Assembly: GCA_035222895.1 (NCBI GenBank)
Contig: JAVYIG010002384.1
Coordinates: forward strand, 65,001-129,000
Source of the DNA: Strongylocentrotus droebachiensis
Lineage: Eukaryota > Echinodermata > Echinoidea > Camarodonta > Strongylocentrotidae
Direction of reading: 5' to 3'
Length of the DNA stretch: 64,000 bases
Part shown: piece by piece, positions 33,628 through 46,025 of the stretch
Numbering within the stretch: the stretch's first letter is position 1
How the letters are laid out: each line of letters starts with the position of its first letter
Position numbers and translations under genes: made by a program
The notes under the pieces: model-generated
What the model saw: the letters and a program-made list of their open reading frames with translations, nothing else
The model's database searches: none
What the model was told of the DNA's origin: nothing

Positions 33628-33710
33628 GGTGTCCTAGATTCTCGATTAGAGATTATGTCTGACATTTCTTTCGGGGGAGTCCCCTCTCTCGTGGTTGTAG
33701 CTCCATGGTA

Positions 33711-34163
33711 AGGCCTAAAATAAAAACTTGTTGCATTGCCCTTTGGGTGCCAAAACATGGGTCGGTCGGTCGGAAAAGTTTTTTTTTTTTTTAAGTTTTT
33801 TGTTGTTGGCGTCTTTGGGCCGATATTTTGAGATTTGAATGTTTTTTTTTTCTTTTTCCCGCCCTCTTTTAGCTGATATTTCTCAGTTTTTAATGCTTTA
33901 ATATATTATGTGCTTCAGCGTCATCATTCCATTGATATATTTTTCAGATCATAATTATCCATGGTTTGCACGAGTGAGAATTTTGGAATAATTTGATTTT
34001 ATGCATTTATATCCCATTTAAACAAACAAAATACATATATTTTTATTCATAAACAAATCTAAAAAACGGTTAAAAAAAAAACTTTTTTAAAATGCCGACC
34101 GTAGATTTTCAGATTTTTGGGTCGGTCGCAAAGGGCAATGCAACAAGTTTTTATTTTAGGCCT
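33711..34163. mobile_element. MITE with perfect 35 bp ends, nested in the foldback element
   Basis: 33711-33745 and 34129-34163 are exact inverted repeats (AGGCCTAAAATAAAAACTTG then TTGCATTGCCCTTTG). The GGTCGGTCG motif lies inside both ends (33768-33777 and 34119-34127). Confidence 0.85.
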
Positions 34164-35884
34164 AATGAGCAGTGTCAGAACACTAAAGTTACAACAAAGT
34201 TATTTCGATTAGGATAAACTTTAGTTTTTGCTGTGTTTAGAAGATCTTCATTGAAAAAGATCGCACAACCAAAAACAAACTAACAATTATGCATTAAACG
34301 GGTTAATCCTCACGTAGTATATTACAGACCAATCATGTGTGATTCTTTGTCTACACTATAAGTGTATAAACCGTTGTAAAGAAAATTTATGTGTCATATG
34401 AGTGAACTATATATCATAAAATATGTTATATCAGTGTTAAAGCAAATATCTGGAAACTACATGCCTCTATTGCTTTTTAAAATCACTAACATATTCATGT
34501 ATTTATAATCCTTATACAAGTGTATGGTTTGTTTTGCATTTATGTCTTTAATCAGATTTCTGTTTAAGGTTGAAAAATGGCTCAAAAGTGGCAAACGCCA
34601 AACTCTTCAACAGAGATCAGGTAAAGGTTGTTAATATTCTGTATCTCATTGTATAATTAAAATAATTATTTCCTTTTGATCAGTCATACTTCATTTCAAC
34701 TCCGTCTACTCTTAAAGCATCTGAAAAGTATTACTGAAAAACTTTTGGAGTTGTACGTGTTAAGTAGTTTTATATGGACGAATACTAAGTTACAGAAAGT
34801 CAGGTATTTTAGTATTTCGGCATCTTGTTCTCTTGTTTTTCCTAGCTTAGAAGAATTGTCACGTGTTAGGTTGTTTGCGTTTTATATCAAGTTCAGTTGA
34901 TGTTATCAGGTTCAATATTGCCCAAATTATAACCTTGTTTGCTTGTAAAAGACATGTGAGTTACTCCACCTTTTTATACGTAATAATTATTTTGGTTCTG
35001 TTACCGTCTGTATAATAATGAAAAAAACTCTTCATTCGTTTGGAATAAAATACTTTCTATCTTACAAAATCTATGTATCCATCATTGCATTTAATACTAT
35101 AAAACCATAACCTCTGCAATTTACTCAGATTGATTGAGAGAGTATATAAATATTTTATCAGTCAAAGGGTTCTGCAATCGTTCATTCAAAACATGCAAAT
35201 ATGTTTCGCGCGATCTCGTTATACAGCTATTTATGATTTGTTATATGAAAGTATGCGTTGTTATTTGCTTGTTAACCGATTATCATTTCAGACTTGTTCT
35301 TGTTTATATAGCTGCTTGAGTGTTTCAGAAGTAGGGAAAACTGTAATATAAATGTGTTTTGTTTGTATTTGCCTTTGAATAAATTTCGTTCTCATGAATT
35401 CACACCGTGTACCGCGTACCAATTGGTAGTCTTCAGTATAAGTAATTGATATGTTCATCACATGAAGAAAGGTAATTCATTCACGCACTCATGAAAATAT
35501 AACATCGCAATCCAACGTTTTAATGTCACTAATAGCGTACATATATATATATAAATATATGTTACATATCGTGAACATATTTCATAATCACATGCATAAA
35601 ACAATCAGCGTCAATATTTAAATACATTTAAGGTCACTTATTCAATTACTTTTTTTTCTACGAACATTGAATTTCAGGATATTTGTGGGCGTTAGAATAT
35701 TTACATGATTAAGAAATCGTCGACGGTCAACGAACCATCGAATCGGTCCCTCCTCTGTGTGTTATATATATGGACCATTTTGACTGATTCGTCAGTTCGT
35801 GTGACCGCCGACCAATCATTTATTTGTGATGTGTTGTATCCACATATGTAATAATGTAATTTATTTTTAAATGAAAAAAAAGAG
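34164..35884. other. Interior of the foldback element, nothing recognised
   Basis: AT-rich DNA. A diverged inverted repeat lies at about 35718-35813 (GTCGACGGTCAACGAACC on the left and GTTCGTGTGACCGCCGAC on the right). Short open frames have no recognisable domain. Confidence 0.45.
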
Positions 35885-36420
35885 GAATAAGATGGTGGGT
35901 CTTAGTTTCGAAGATTTGTTTAAATTTCTATTTCCTTTGAAATAACCGGGTCTGGAGGAAAGACTACGCTCTATACCCATGTTATTCCACAGGAATGAGA
36001 TGGTGAGGTCTTAGTTTGAAGATTTTTTTTTTTTTAAATAACCGAGTCTGAAGTAAAGACTACGTTCTCATCCCATGCTTTATTACCGGGTCTTAATTTG
36101 GAAGATGGAGGGGTCTTAGTTTAAAAGGTTTTTTTGTTGTTTTTTGTTTGTTTTTTAACTTTTGAAAAACCGGGTCTGGAGGAAAGACTACGCTCAATAC
36201 TTATGTTCTTCCACAGGAATAAGATGATGGGGTCTTAGTTTTGAAGATTTTTAAAAAGTTTTGAAATAACCGGGTCTGGAAGAAAAACTACGCTCTAAAC
36301 CCATGCCCTATTAGCGGGTCTTAGTTTGGAAGATGATAGGGTCTTAGTTTTGAAGATTTTTTAATTTTTTTGAAATAACCGGGTCTGGAGCAAAGACTGC
36401 GCGCTATACCCATGCTTTAT
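35885..36420 (+). repeat. Tandem repeat of about 125 bp, four to five diverged units
   Basis: Each unit has AATAACCGGGTCTGGAGGAA, AGACTACGCTCTATACCCAT, then a variant of ATTCCACAGGAATGAGATG and GGTCTTAGTTTGAAGATTT. The last unit continues into the right arm of the foldback element. Confidence 0.8.
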
Positions 36421-36676
36421 TACAGGGTTTTAGTTTTAAATTCGACAAAATATCCCTTCAAATTTATTACATTTGTGGGTAAAGTCATTATTACATTTGT
36501 GGGTGATTCAAAATATCACTCCAAATTTATTACATTTGTGGGTAAAGTGGTTATTACATTTGTGGGTGAAATTATTACATTTGTGGGTAAAGTGTTATTA
36601 CATTTGTGGGAGTTGTTACATTTGTGGGTAAAGTGTTATTACATTTGTGGGCGTTATTACATGTGTGGGTGTAACA

Positions 36677-36701
<25 letters not shown>
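36677..36701. repeat. Poly-C tract (25 C)
   Basis: It directly follows the right end of the foldback element (GGGTGTAACA). The left end is likewise flanked by CCCCCC at 32831-32836. Confidence 0.95.
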
Positions 36702-36707
<6 letters not shown>

Positions 36708-36985
36708 GTTTCTATATTACATGACCATGATCTGGCATTGGCTGGATTTTAAGCTCGATGCTGGGTGTATGCTTTTAAAAAAAATCGTGTTTTAAAAGAG
36801 GAAGTCCCTCTGACGTCTAAAGTTTAAATTTGTTAAACGTGATTTAGATAGACCTAGGCTCATTTTTATCTGAATTAGGATAGACTATCGGCCTATGAAT
36901 TTTGTAAAGGTTAGTAGTTAATACTGTGGTAAGTCGGAGCATAAATTGATTTATCGCAATTCATTTCTATATATTTATGTACTTA

Positions 36986-36988
36986 CAG
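36986..36988 (+). promoter_or_regulatory. Predicted 3' splice site in the 5' UTR of gene B
   Basis: TTTATGTACTTACAG then GACTTGAG, 78 bp before the ATG. It has the same position and character as the acceptor before gene A, which suggests an upstream non-coding exon. 36702-36985 shows no other feature. Confidence 0.4.
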
Positions 36989-37066
36989 GACTTGAGACGT
37001 TGAACTTTCTCGTTTTCGACTGGTGCGATCGACCTTATATTACGCCAGCTGTTAAACGATCCAACA

Positions 37067-37883
37067 ATGAGGTCGTTTACTTTTCTCGCAATCTCAATAC
37101 TTGTTGCCATGGCTTCAGGGTATGAGGCGCCATTCCAGCCATTCCAGAACCCGGGAGAGATCGCTCCTGGTTTGACCATCAAATTCATGATCAACGCTGG
37201 TGGTGGTATCTTGCAGCAGGATCGTGTCATTGATTCGATCGCCTATGTATGCAGAGGTGTCCTACCGGTAGTCGGTTCGGCGGTACCAGGAGTGGACAGG
37301 ACGAGTCTGTATTGGGGTTCCATCTGTGATGGGGTCATCAAAGGTTCTGAAGATCTGGATGAGTTTGGCGCAACGGGGTGGTGTAATGACCTAATTACTG
37401 CGCTCATTGTCCCACCATCTCAAGCGGAACCATTCACGGAATACCCTGGCTACACGGAATACCCTGGCTACACGGAATACCCTGGCTACACGGAATACCC
37501 TGAATATATGGACGACCCCCTGGGTATCATCGAGATCCTGACCAACATCACCAAAGACCTCTATGGAATCGACATCAACATGATCAGCAATGACCCATCT
37601 ACAATCAACACCATCTGCACCAACGTCAAGGAGAATTTCCTGAGACCATCTCTTGAAGATCTCATCTCTGAGTTCGGGGCTGAACTGATGAATGTCTTTC
37701 TACCCCAGGCAGCTCCGATCTGTCAAGACTTGGAACGCTTCCTTGCAGGTGTAGGCATCGATTTCGGCACGTCGCCTTACTACAGCATTATCCAAGATGG
37801 CGTTCGTATCGGATCTCAGGCGGTCGGATATGACGACAAAGAGGATCTTTGTAAAAATCTTGAGCAAGCACTATCGGTGCAAG
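37067..37883 (+). CDS. Gene B exon 1: signal peptide and module 1 part X
   Basis: 817 nt ending CAAG|GTAAGA, phase 1. By eye it is clearly closer to gene A exon 1 than to gene B exon 3 (shared DPLGI, EILTNIT, DLYGIDINMI, TINTICTNVKENFLRPSL). An 18-base minisatellite at 37436-37507 gives the TEYPGY repeats, located where gene A has its dibasic RYRR site. Confidence 0.88.
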
Positions 37884-40800
37884 GTAAGATAATGATTTGT
37901 ACTTAATGTCTTGCTAAAATATAGACATCTTCTTTTCTTTTTATTTCTTCTTGCCTACCGATTTCTATTCAGTTATCCGTCTTGGTTACTGAGAAATGTC
38001 TCTTCATAGCCAGAAGGATATTAAAACTGTGTCTAAGGATATATGTCAAGGCCCTCCTGGCTCCATACAAACGATATGTCAGTTGATCGCGAGCGTATAA
38101 TCGTTCTGGTGATGAACGACTAAAGAATATATAGAAACCTTGTTTGTTAGGCCCATATGATAGTTAACTAGTCTGATAATTAAATATGATGCTGGCCGCT
38201 TATTCTCGGCTTCGACTTAGCCATTCACAGGTCGCTTTTTTCCTGAATTTGTAGTGTAATGTCGATTTAAACCCGCAGTTGTCTTTGACAGTAGTGAATG
38301 TATGATACTCATGGTTTAGATATATATAATACCGACATGAAAGCCAAGTGTACAAAACAAGCAAACGCTTGGTCTCTTTTATATCATTCAGATACACTGT
38401 GCACCGCTACAGCATGACGTCACAATGTTTTACTGATCGGCCGATGTCGTCCTGTCAAGGACGATCAAGTTCAAGTTCAAGTTCAAGTTTATTTGTCTTT
38501 CTTCCAACATAAAAGTAATACAATTTAACAAATGTATAACATGCAAAGTATATAAGAGGAACACTTATAAGAATCAAGTTCACACAATGCATTTACATGA
38601 GAAAACAAAAGAAGAAAAGACGAGGAGACCTAATTAAAGCTTAGCTTGTAGAGGTCAGGTCCCTCAAAAACAATAACATAAACAACAAGAACAGCCTGGT
38701 TATATAATAGATTAATACAAGAAATGTTCGTCAAAGGCGCTAAAGCTAGTACTAAAACAAATAACTATAAACAATAACCATATGATTATACACATGGTTT
38801 AACTGAGTAATAAAAAAGGGTGGGGAGAAGAGACTATGTACAAAAGGGGGAGATAAGAGTGATAATAATGTGGGATATAGAAATTAAGAGAGGGGGCGGG
38901 AGTGGGAAAGAGAGGGAGAGCTCGAGTGGGGGAGAAAGAAAAAAAAAATACTTTCACTGTAAAATGAAAGCTCGCTACAGGCGAGAAAGGAAAGAAAAAG
39001 GAAAAGGTAAGTCGGCAGTTGCTATACAGTAGTAAATTGGGGAATGGATTAAGTTCAAATATAAATCACGACACTACAGATTAAGAAACAACTAAGTAAT
39101 TATTCAATAAGTACAATTTCAGTTTACGTTTGAAGACAGATATACTGACAGAATGGCTAATGCTTGAGTCAAGAGTGTTCCAAAACCTTGGTCCAGTGCA
39201 AACTAACGTGTTGAGAGTAAACTTTGTCCTTGCATGGGGTAAGTGGAATGCAGAAGCACCTCTTGTGGCATAATTGTGAATTTGATTGTTTCTCTTGAAA
39301 ATCTTGGCTAATGCCAGTGGCAGTACACCTGAGTTGAGATCATACATTAAGGAACCCAATTGCATATAATAAATATCTTCTACCTTTAAAATCCTATGAT
39401 GATAAAAAAGAGGATTTGTATGAGCACGAAAGTCAGCATTACAGATTGTTCTTATTACCCTCTTTTGAGCCAAGAATATTTTATCTAATTGTGTTATTAG
39501 AGATTTGCCCCAAGCAAGCACACCATAATTAATATAAGGTAGAATTAAAGTTGAATACAAGATAAGTAATATGCTTTTAGGAAGAGTAGACTTCAACCTA
39601 CGAATTACACCAGTATTCCTTGATAATATTTTGCATAGATTATTTACATGAGTTTTCCACTTCAATTGTTCGTCGATATAAAGACCTAAAAATTTAGTTG
39701 ATGTTACCCTGTCTATCAGAACACCGTTGAACATAATGTCACCGGGCAACATCTTGAGCGAATTGCTATATATCATATAATTGGTTTTTGTAAGATTAAG
39801 AGACAGTTTATTAGCATGAATCCATGAGGTAATATTGCGCAACTCTGAGTTAACTGTTTGCACAAGAACTTGTGCATCTTTGTGTGAAAAAAATATGCTT
39901 GAATCATCTGCAAACAAAATAAAGGATAATACATCAGAAGAATATTGAAAATCATTTATATAAAGAATAAATAAAAGAGGACCAAGAAGTGATCCCTGTG
40001 GGACTCCACAGCTGACATTTTGTAACTCTGAATCAAAACCATTTATGGATACGAATTGCTGTCTGTCAGCTAAATAGCTCCTGAACCAATCCAGGGCAGC
40101 ACCCCTAACCCCGTAATGGGATAATTTACATAACAATATTTTGTGATCTACTGTATCAAATGCCTTAGAGTAATCCAAGAATATTCCAAGTGTGTGCATG
40201 TGGTTGTCCATAGCATAAGAAACTTTATTGATAAAGTGCAGTATAGCATGGGTGGTAGTATGTTTCTCACGGAAGCCAAATTGAAAGTTGGAAAATATTT
40301 TACTTGAATTGAGAAACTTTACAGTTCTCACATAGATAAGTTTTTCAAGAATTTTAGAGAAAGTTGTTAATAGGGAAATGGGTCGGTAGTTCGTCAATAG
40401 TTTTGGGTCACCCTTCTTAAAAATTGGGACAACCTTTGCCACTTTCATCTCCCTGGGTACAATGCCATTTGTCAGTGACAGATTAAATATATGCACTAAT
40501 GGCTGTACGATTTCTATTGCTAAGTTTTTAACTAGACTGTTGGAGATAGTATCACAGCCTGGGCTTTTTCCAATCTTCAAAAAATGTATTATACTGAGTA
40601 CTTCTACTTCATTTGTTGGCATTAAAAACAAACTTTGCTGGTTAGGTTCTTTCAAGAAGTCATGGAATGATTTATCACAATTTGGAATACCCTCCGACAA
40701 ATTCGGACCGATACTACAAAAATAATTATTGAACTTTTCAACAATAGATTTTGTATCATCTACTAATTCTCCATCAATTTGCAGAGATCTTATGCTGGAT

Positions 40801-43800
40801 GTTTTACTGTTGCTTTTAAAAATATTTTTGATTACCTTCCATGTTCCTTTTATATCATTCAAGGTTGCCTGAAACTGAGTGGAATAGTAATTTTTCTTTG
40901 AAACACGTAATGTTGTAGTTAAGGTGTTCCGATATCTAGTGTAATTCAAGCGTGACTGTTCTGATTTAGTTGTCTTGTATTTATAATATAGCTTATTTTT
41001 CTTATTGATCGATTTCAATAGCGATCTTGTAATCCATGGCATTCGGGGGATCTTCCTGTGATTTCCACTATCTCTTTTACATATAGGTATATTCTCATCA
41101 TACAGCAATATAAATTTTCGAAAGAAGTTTTCAAAACAGCTATCAACATTTTGATCAAGTAAAACATCACTCCAGTCAGTTGCAATTAGGGCTTCCTTAA
41201 GCTTTGCAATATTTTCGGGATTGCTCCTACGGGCATGTTTATTTTGCCTAGTAATGAAAGAGGGTTTGCTCAATGGCATCTTGGCATAAATAGGAAAATG
41301 GTCCGATAGGTCAGAAATTATGATGCCAGCGTCTGGAAAGGGTTGCAAATTAGTGAAGATATTGTCAATGAGAGTAGAGGAATTTTCAGACACTCTTGTA
41401 GGTTTAGTGATCAAAGGCATCAAGGAAAAGGACACCAACAGGTTCAAAAAGTCATCAATACAGCTATTTCCATCGCAAGTGAGCAGGTTCAGATTATAAT
41501 CACCCATAAGAAAAATTGTCTTGTTATTAAGTAATGGATTTGACAGAATATTGTGTACTTCATCTATAAAGAGATTTAGATTACTTTGTGGTGGCCTATA
41601 AACGACACCTAAAACAACATTACGTTTTCCTGGTATGAAAACATCAACAAATATAGTTTCTAACACATCATTCATAATGGTAAGCTCATGACATATGATA
41701 CAAACATAGATCCCTGTTTTGTAGACAGGGCGGTCCTCGATTTCAAATAGTTTTCACGAAGTACAGTATATAAGCTTACTCTTTCAGTGATCCAATCTCA
41801 ACGTGACCCCAAAGACTTCAGAAAAGACAAGATACTTTCCAATAGCCATGTCCACCATCATGTAAGATGGGCAAACATTATAATGATATCAATAAGACGT
41901 TATTCGAACTTGATTATTTGAGGCAAACTTATGTGGTATTCAAATGTCCTTACTTTGATTTCTGGAAAGTCTTTGTGATATTATGTTGCTCATAATTTGT
42001 TTTGCTTCTTTTTTGTTTTGCAGGAGATAACAACGCCGCAAGGAGAACGTTCTCCATGCACATCATCTCCGAAATCTTCGCTACCGTGGAGGAGGCTGAC
42101 AGATGTACTTCATCGGCTAATGACATCATTGACCAGGTCGTCGTGCCCCTCGGACGTGTAGGCATACCCGGCTTCGGGATTTCGAACGATGATATTCTTG
42201 CTTATACCGGCATTGATGGTGGAGTGGCAGCTGTCTGTACAGCAATGGAGAACGCTGTCACGTGTAAGTTCATAAACTGTGATAATATTAAACGTATACA
42301 CTGTACTATTATAAAACAAAGAGAAGAAGAAGAGAGAAAAAAGAAAACATATGTTATATGTTCGTTTCATTAAAACGACGCTCAGAGAACAAATTTTGAT
42401 CCGATCGTCGGCTGCCCGTAATAAGGCCGTAAATGCCATGAACATTACATACCTGTAACGCCCTTCTTGTCGGCAGGTAGCCGACGGGATTTTTATTTAT
42501 ATTTTAATTAACAGAGCTCACGTTGTATTGTACTGTACTTTCTTTGGTATTCTTTGCTCAATTTTTAGCAGATAATGTGTTTACAAAAATTAAAATACAA
42601 GGGTTAGGCTGTAATATATCAGAAAAGCGTTTAGAGTCATCGTGGATAGTTTAATTGCCATACAAATGAAGATTTATTAATTACTGAGTCAGCGACTGGC
42701 GCGGTGTGGGGAGGGCGCCATCGTTAAGTGAAGTTGTTCAAAAGGTTTGTGAAAAATAAACAGAACAGACGCTGGCTAATGATGATACAAAATAACTTGA
42801 CACTTCATGAGCAATGTGGATTAGAATTTATTGAAACTTACTTGCCTCTGGTTGCTCATTTATATTGAATGATCTGTTTGGCGATAAGTAAAATGTCTTT
42901 TATTTCATTTCTAATCTCAGATGAAATAGACCTCCCAGACCCTGTTCCAGTTCACTTCATCTATGGGACCACATTGACCGTTGAGTTCTTCCTGAGTGCT
43001 GTTGGTGGCATCTGGCAGCAAGACCGACTCATTGACTCTCTGGCCTTTGTATGTACAGACGTCTTACCTGAGCTGGAATCGATGGTTCCGGATTTTAAGT
43101 CTTTTGTTCAAAATTCCTTGGATTATAAGCCAGTCTGCGGGAGGATCCGTGAAGCGGCTGGTAACTTGGAGGCATTTGACGCGACGGAATTCTGTCAAGA
43201 CCTAACCAAGTTAATCAACGACTTGATCTACGGCCCGGGAACTGGTGAAGGGGTTCGCAGACAGGGAGACCCATCCATGGATATCCTAGACATCATTGCG
43301 AAGATCACCAAAGATCTCTACAACATCGACATCAATGACCCGTCGACCATCTGTCCAAACTTCGCCCAGTTCCTGGACAAGTCCATATCTGATATAATAT
43401 CGGAATTCGGTGCTAAGCTGATGGTTGTCTATCTACCCAATATAGATGGTTACCTCTGTCAAGAGTGGGACCAGACAGTTGAGTTGTTGGGGGTAGAATC
43501 TACTTCGGCGTGGTACCAGGTTGTCCAGGATGGTGCTCGTATGGCATCCCAGGTTGTAGGATATGACAGCAGACGAGCGCTCTGTGAAGAAATCGACAGG
43601 GTACTAGCCATAACAGGTGACGCCTTAACCCTAATAACGCCGGGGGGGATTATGCCCCCCCCCCCCCCTCCACGATTTTTCCGATTGCTCGCGAACGCAT
43701 ATGGATGGCGCCCCGCCGCTCGCTGACTTTTTTCTTTCGAGTCTTGCGCATCTTTAAAAAAAAAAAAAAAAAAAAATGAAAATCGGACCTACAGTTACAA

Positions 43801-45992
43801 GGTCACGTGACCTTTTGTCTTTGCATGTCAGCGCTCATTTTTGTGATTTGTGTACAAAACATATGGAAATGTCATTTTTCCTAAAAATTGGTTATTTGGT
43901 CTTGTTTAAAGTTTAGGTGGTTGTTTTGGGAGTCAAAATAGTTGAATTGTAGTAAGATATGAAATAAAACAACAAAAACAATGACAAACATATTAAAAAA
44001 ATATTTATCAAAACAAGAGATATAACATAAGGAATAAGCTGGCTGTTCCAAATTTTATTGTCGTATTTTTATTCCAAATGGTCTAATGAATATATGTATT
44101 AAAAAAGAATGCTTAAATATGAATAATATATGATTCATGGTTATTTGCATAAATTACCATGAATATGCAAATAAGTGAATTTTTCAAAAAATTGAAATTA
44201 TCATATTATTCTATACACTTCACTTGACATGCGCGCAAATTTTCGCGGAGATCGGCCGCTTCACGGCCGAGATCTTTAAGGGGGCCATCATGCCCCCCCC
44301 CCCCCCGGCCGTACTAAGACCTCAAATAGCCCGGCCTTTTTAGGGTTAAAGGGATCCGGTAACTTTGTCTTAGATCCTTTAAAATATTGTCAGTCAGGAA
44401 CCCCATGACTTGTACAAGCTGATCGCCTGTCTGATTATCAAGATATTTTTGATCGAAAATCGAAATCAAATTTGCGTTTGACAAACGGTTTTCAAAACAC
44501 TACAGTTTATTGGGGAAACGAGTATGGTGCAACCGGTCACTCAAAGGTTTTTACTTTTTCGAGGCACTTCTTGATCATTATTGAAGCGCAAATTTGTTAG
44601 GGCTTCACTATAACACCATATCACAGACACTGATAGCACATAGGGCCGTGCATCTCAGATTTAACATTGTTAAAAATAATAATCTGAAGGAAAAACAAAG
44701 TTAAAAGGCCTAACCGAACTTACATTAATGAGCTAATGCGGTAAATTATTTCAACAACAAAAAACACTGGACAAAATATCCTTATATAGTGTTTCTGCAG
44801 GGTTCTACCTCCCTATCAACCTTTGCATCCTGATTGTATCTCTACGCATTTCTTATTTTGAGCTTAAACTACAATGTTTGTCTTTGCTGGTTTGCGGAAA
44901 CCGATCAGGTTTGAATCAAGACATTCATTGGGACTATGCCTTCTATTTTGAATAAAACATAAGCTTCCTGAATAACAAAAAAGTTTTGAAGGCGTTAATC
45001 TAGAAGTTTCTGATATTCCAACAAAAGAACAAAGAAAACAAAGATTATACTGGTGTCTTTAATTCGGCCGTCATTTAGTTCACAAATGTTAAATCATTTA
45101 TTAAATTATAGAGTCGTAGTGGGGAATTGATAGCAGAAGACGTCGGTACGGATGTTTCTTTCAACAATCCGTTGTTCGTTTGTATGTGTATCTATTTCTA
45201 CTACTTCACCATTTCGTCATAATAATAATAATTATATTTAATTTTTATATAGCGCTTAATACAAATGTCTCTAAGCGCTTTACAAATATATTATTACCCC
45301 GGTCATTGGATTCAGTGCTTACCCGCACACAATGTGTGGCCACAATGACGGTCGCATCCTACCGGGTACCCATTTAACACCGGGTACCCATTTAACATAC
45401 ATCTTAATATAGTTATACATTTTCTTAAACGCATATTCTTATCTTGAATTGTTTTATATTCGTATATCTATACAGGAGATGATAACAGAGAGCGTCAGAC
45501 TTTTGCCAGGAATATCTTCAAGAGCAGTTTTGAGATTTTTACAAACAACGACAGGTGCTCCGTGTACGCTAATGACCTCATCGATGACATCATCGAACCA
45601 ATCTTTGAGATTGAAAACCGTCATATTAATATCAGCGATTATACCATGTATCGTTACATCGGATACATGGGCGTGGAAGGGGTCTGCGAGGCAATTAAGA
45701 CAGATTTTACGAGTGAGTCTAAATTATTGTTGAGATGTCGAGTTATATTAGTGTGTGTTGGCTCAGTCAGTAGAGCGTCTGCATCACAACCGGGAGGTCG
45801 TGGGTTCGAACCCCGGCCGCGTCATTCCAAAATACATTGAAAGACGGGAGTTGCTGCTACCTCGTTTGGCGTTAAACAATAAGGGGATAGAGCAACGTCG
45901 ATCTAGCGCTGCTCAGTAGCTGCCGCGTTCACGATCAATTGGGCAAAAAGAATTTCCATTTTAGGTTTAATAACATTTGGAGTGGACTTTAA

Positions 45993-46025
<33 letters not shown>

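Larger units (their letters stand above)
32838..36672. mobile_element. 3.8 kb foldback element with long minisatellite-like inverted ends
   Basis: The left arm (32838-33177) repeats ACCCACAAATGTAATAA about twelve times, then reads GTCGAATTTG and TGTAATAAAGCATGGGTATA. The right arm (36395-36672) is its inverse: CTATACCCATGCTTTATTAC, then repeats of TTATTACATTTGTGGGT, ending GGGTGTAACA. Arms differ in the number of repeats. The interior holds a G-rich inverted minisatellite, a nested MITE, 1.7 kb of unremarkable DNA and a tandem repeat. No transposase was recognised. Confidence 0.75.

Noticed and set aside
45759..45832. tRNA gene
   Set aside because: A and B boxes are present, but the acceptor stem and anticodon arm do not form; it is a SINE head.
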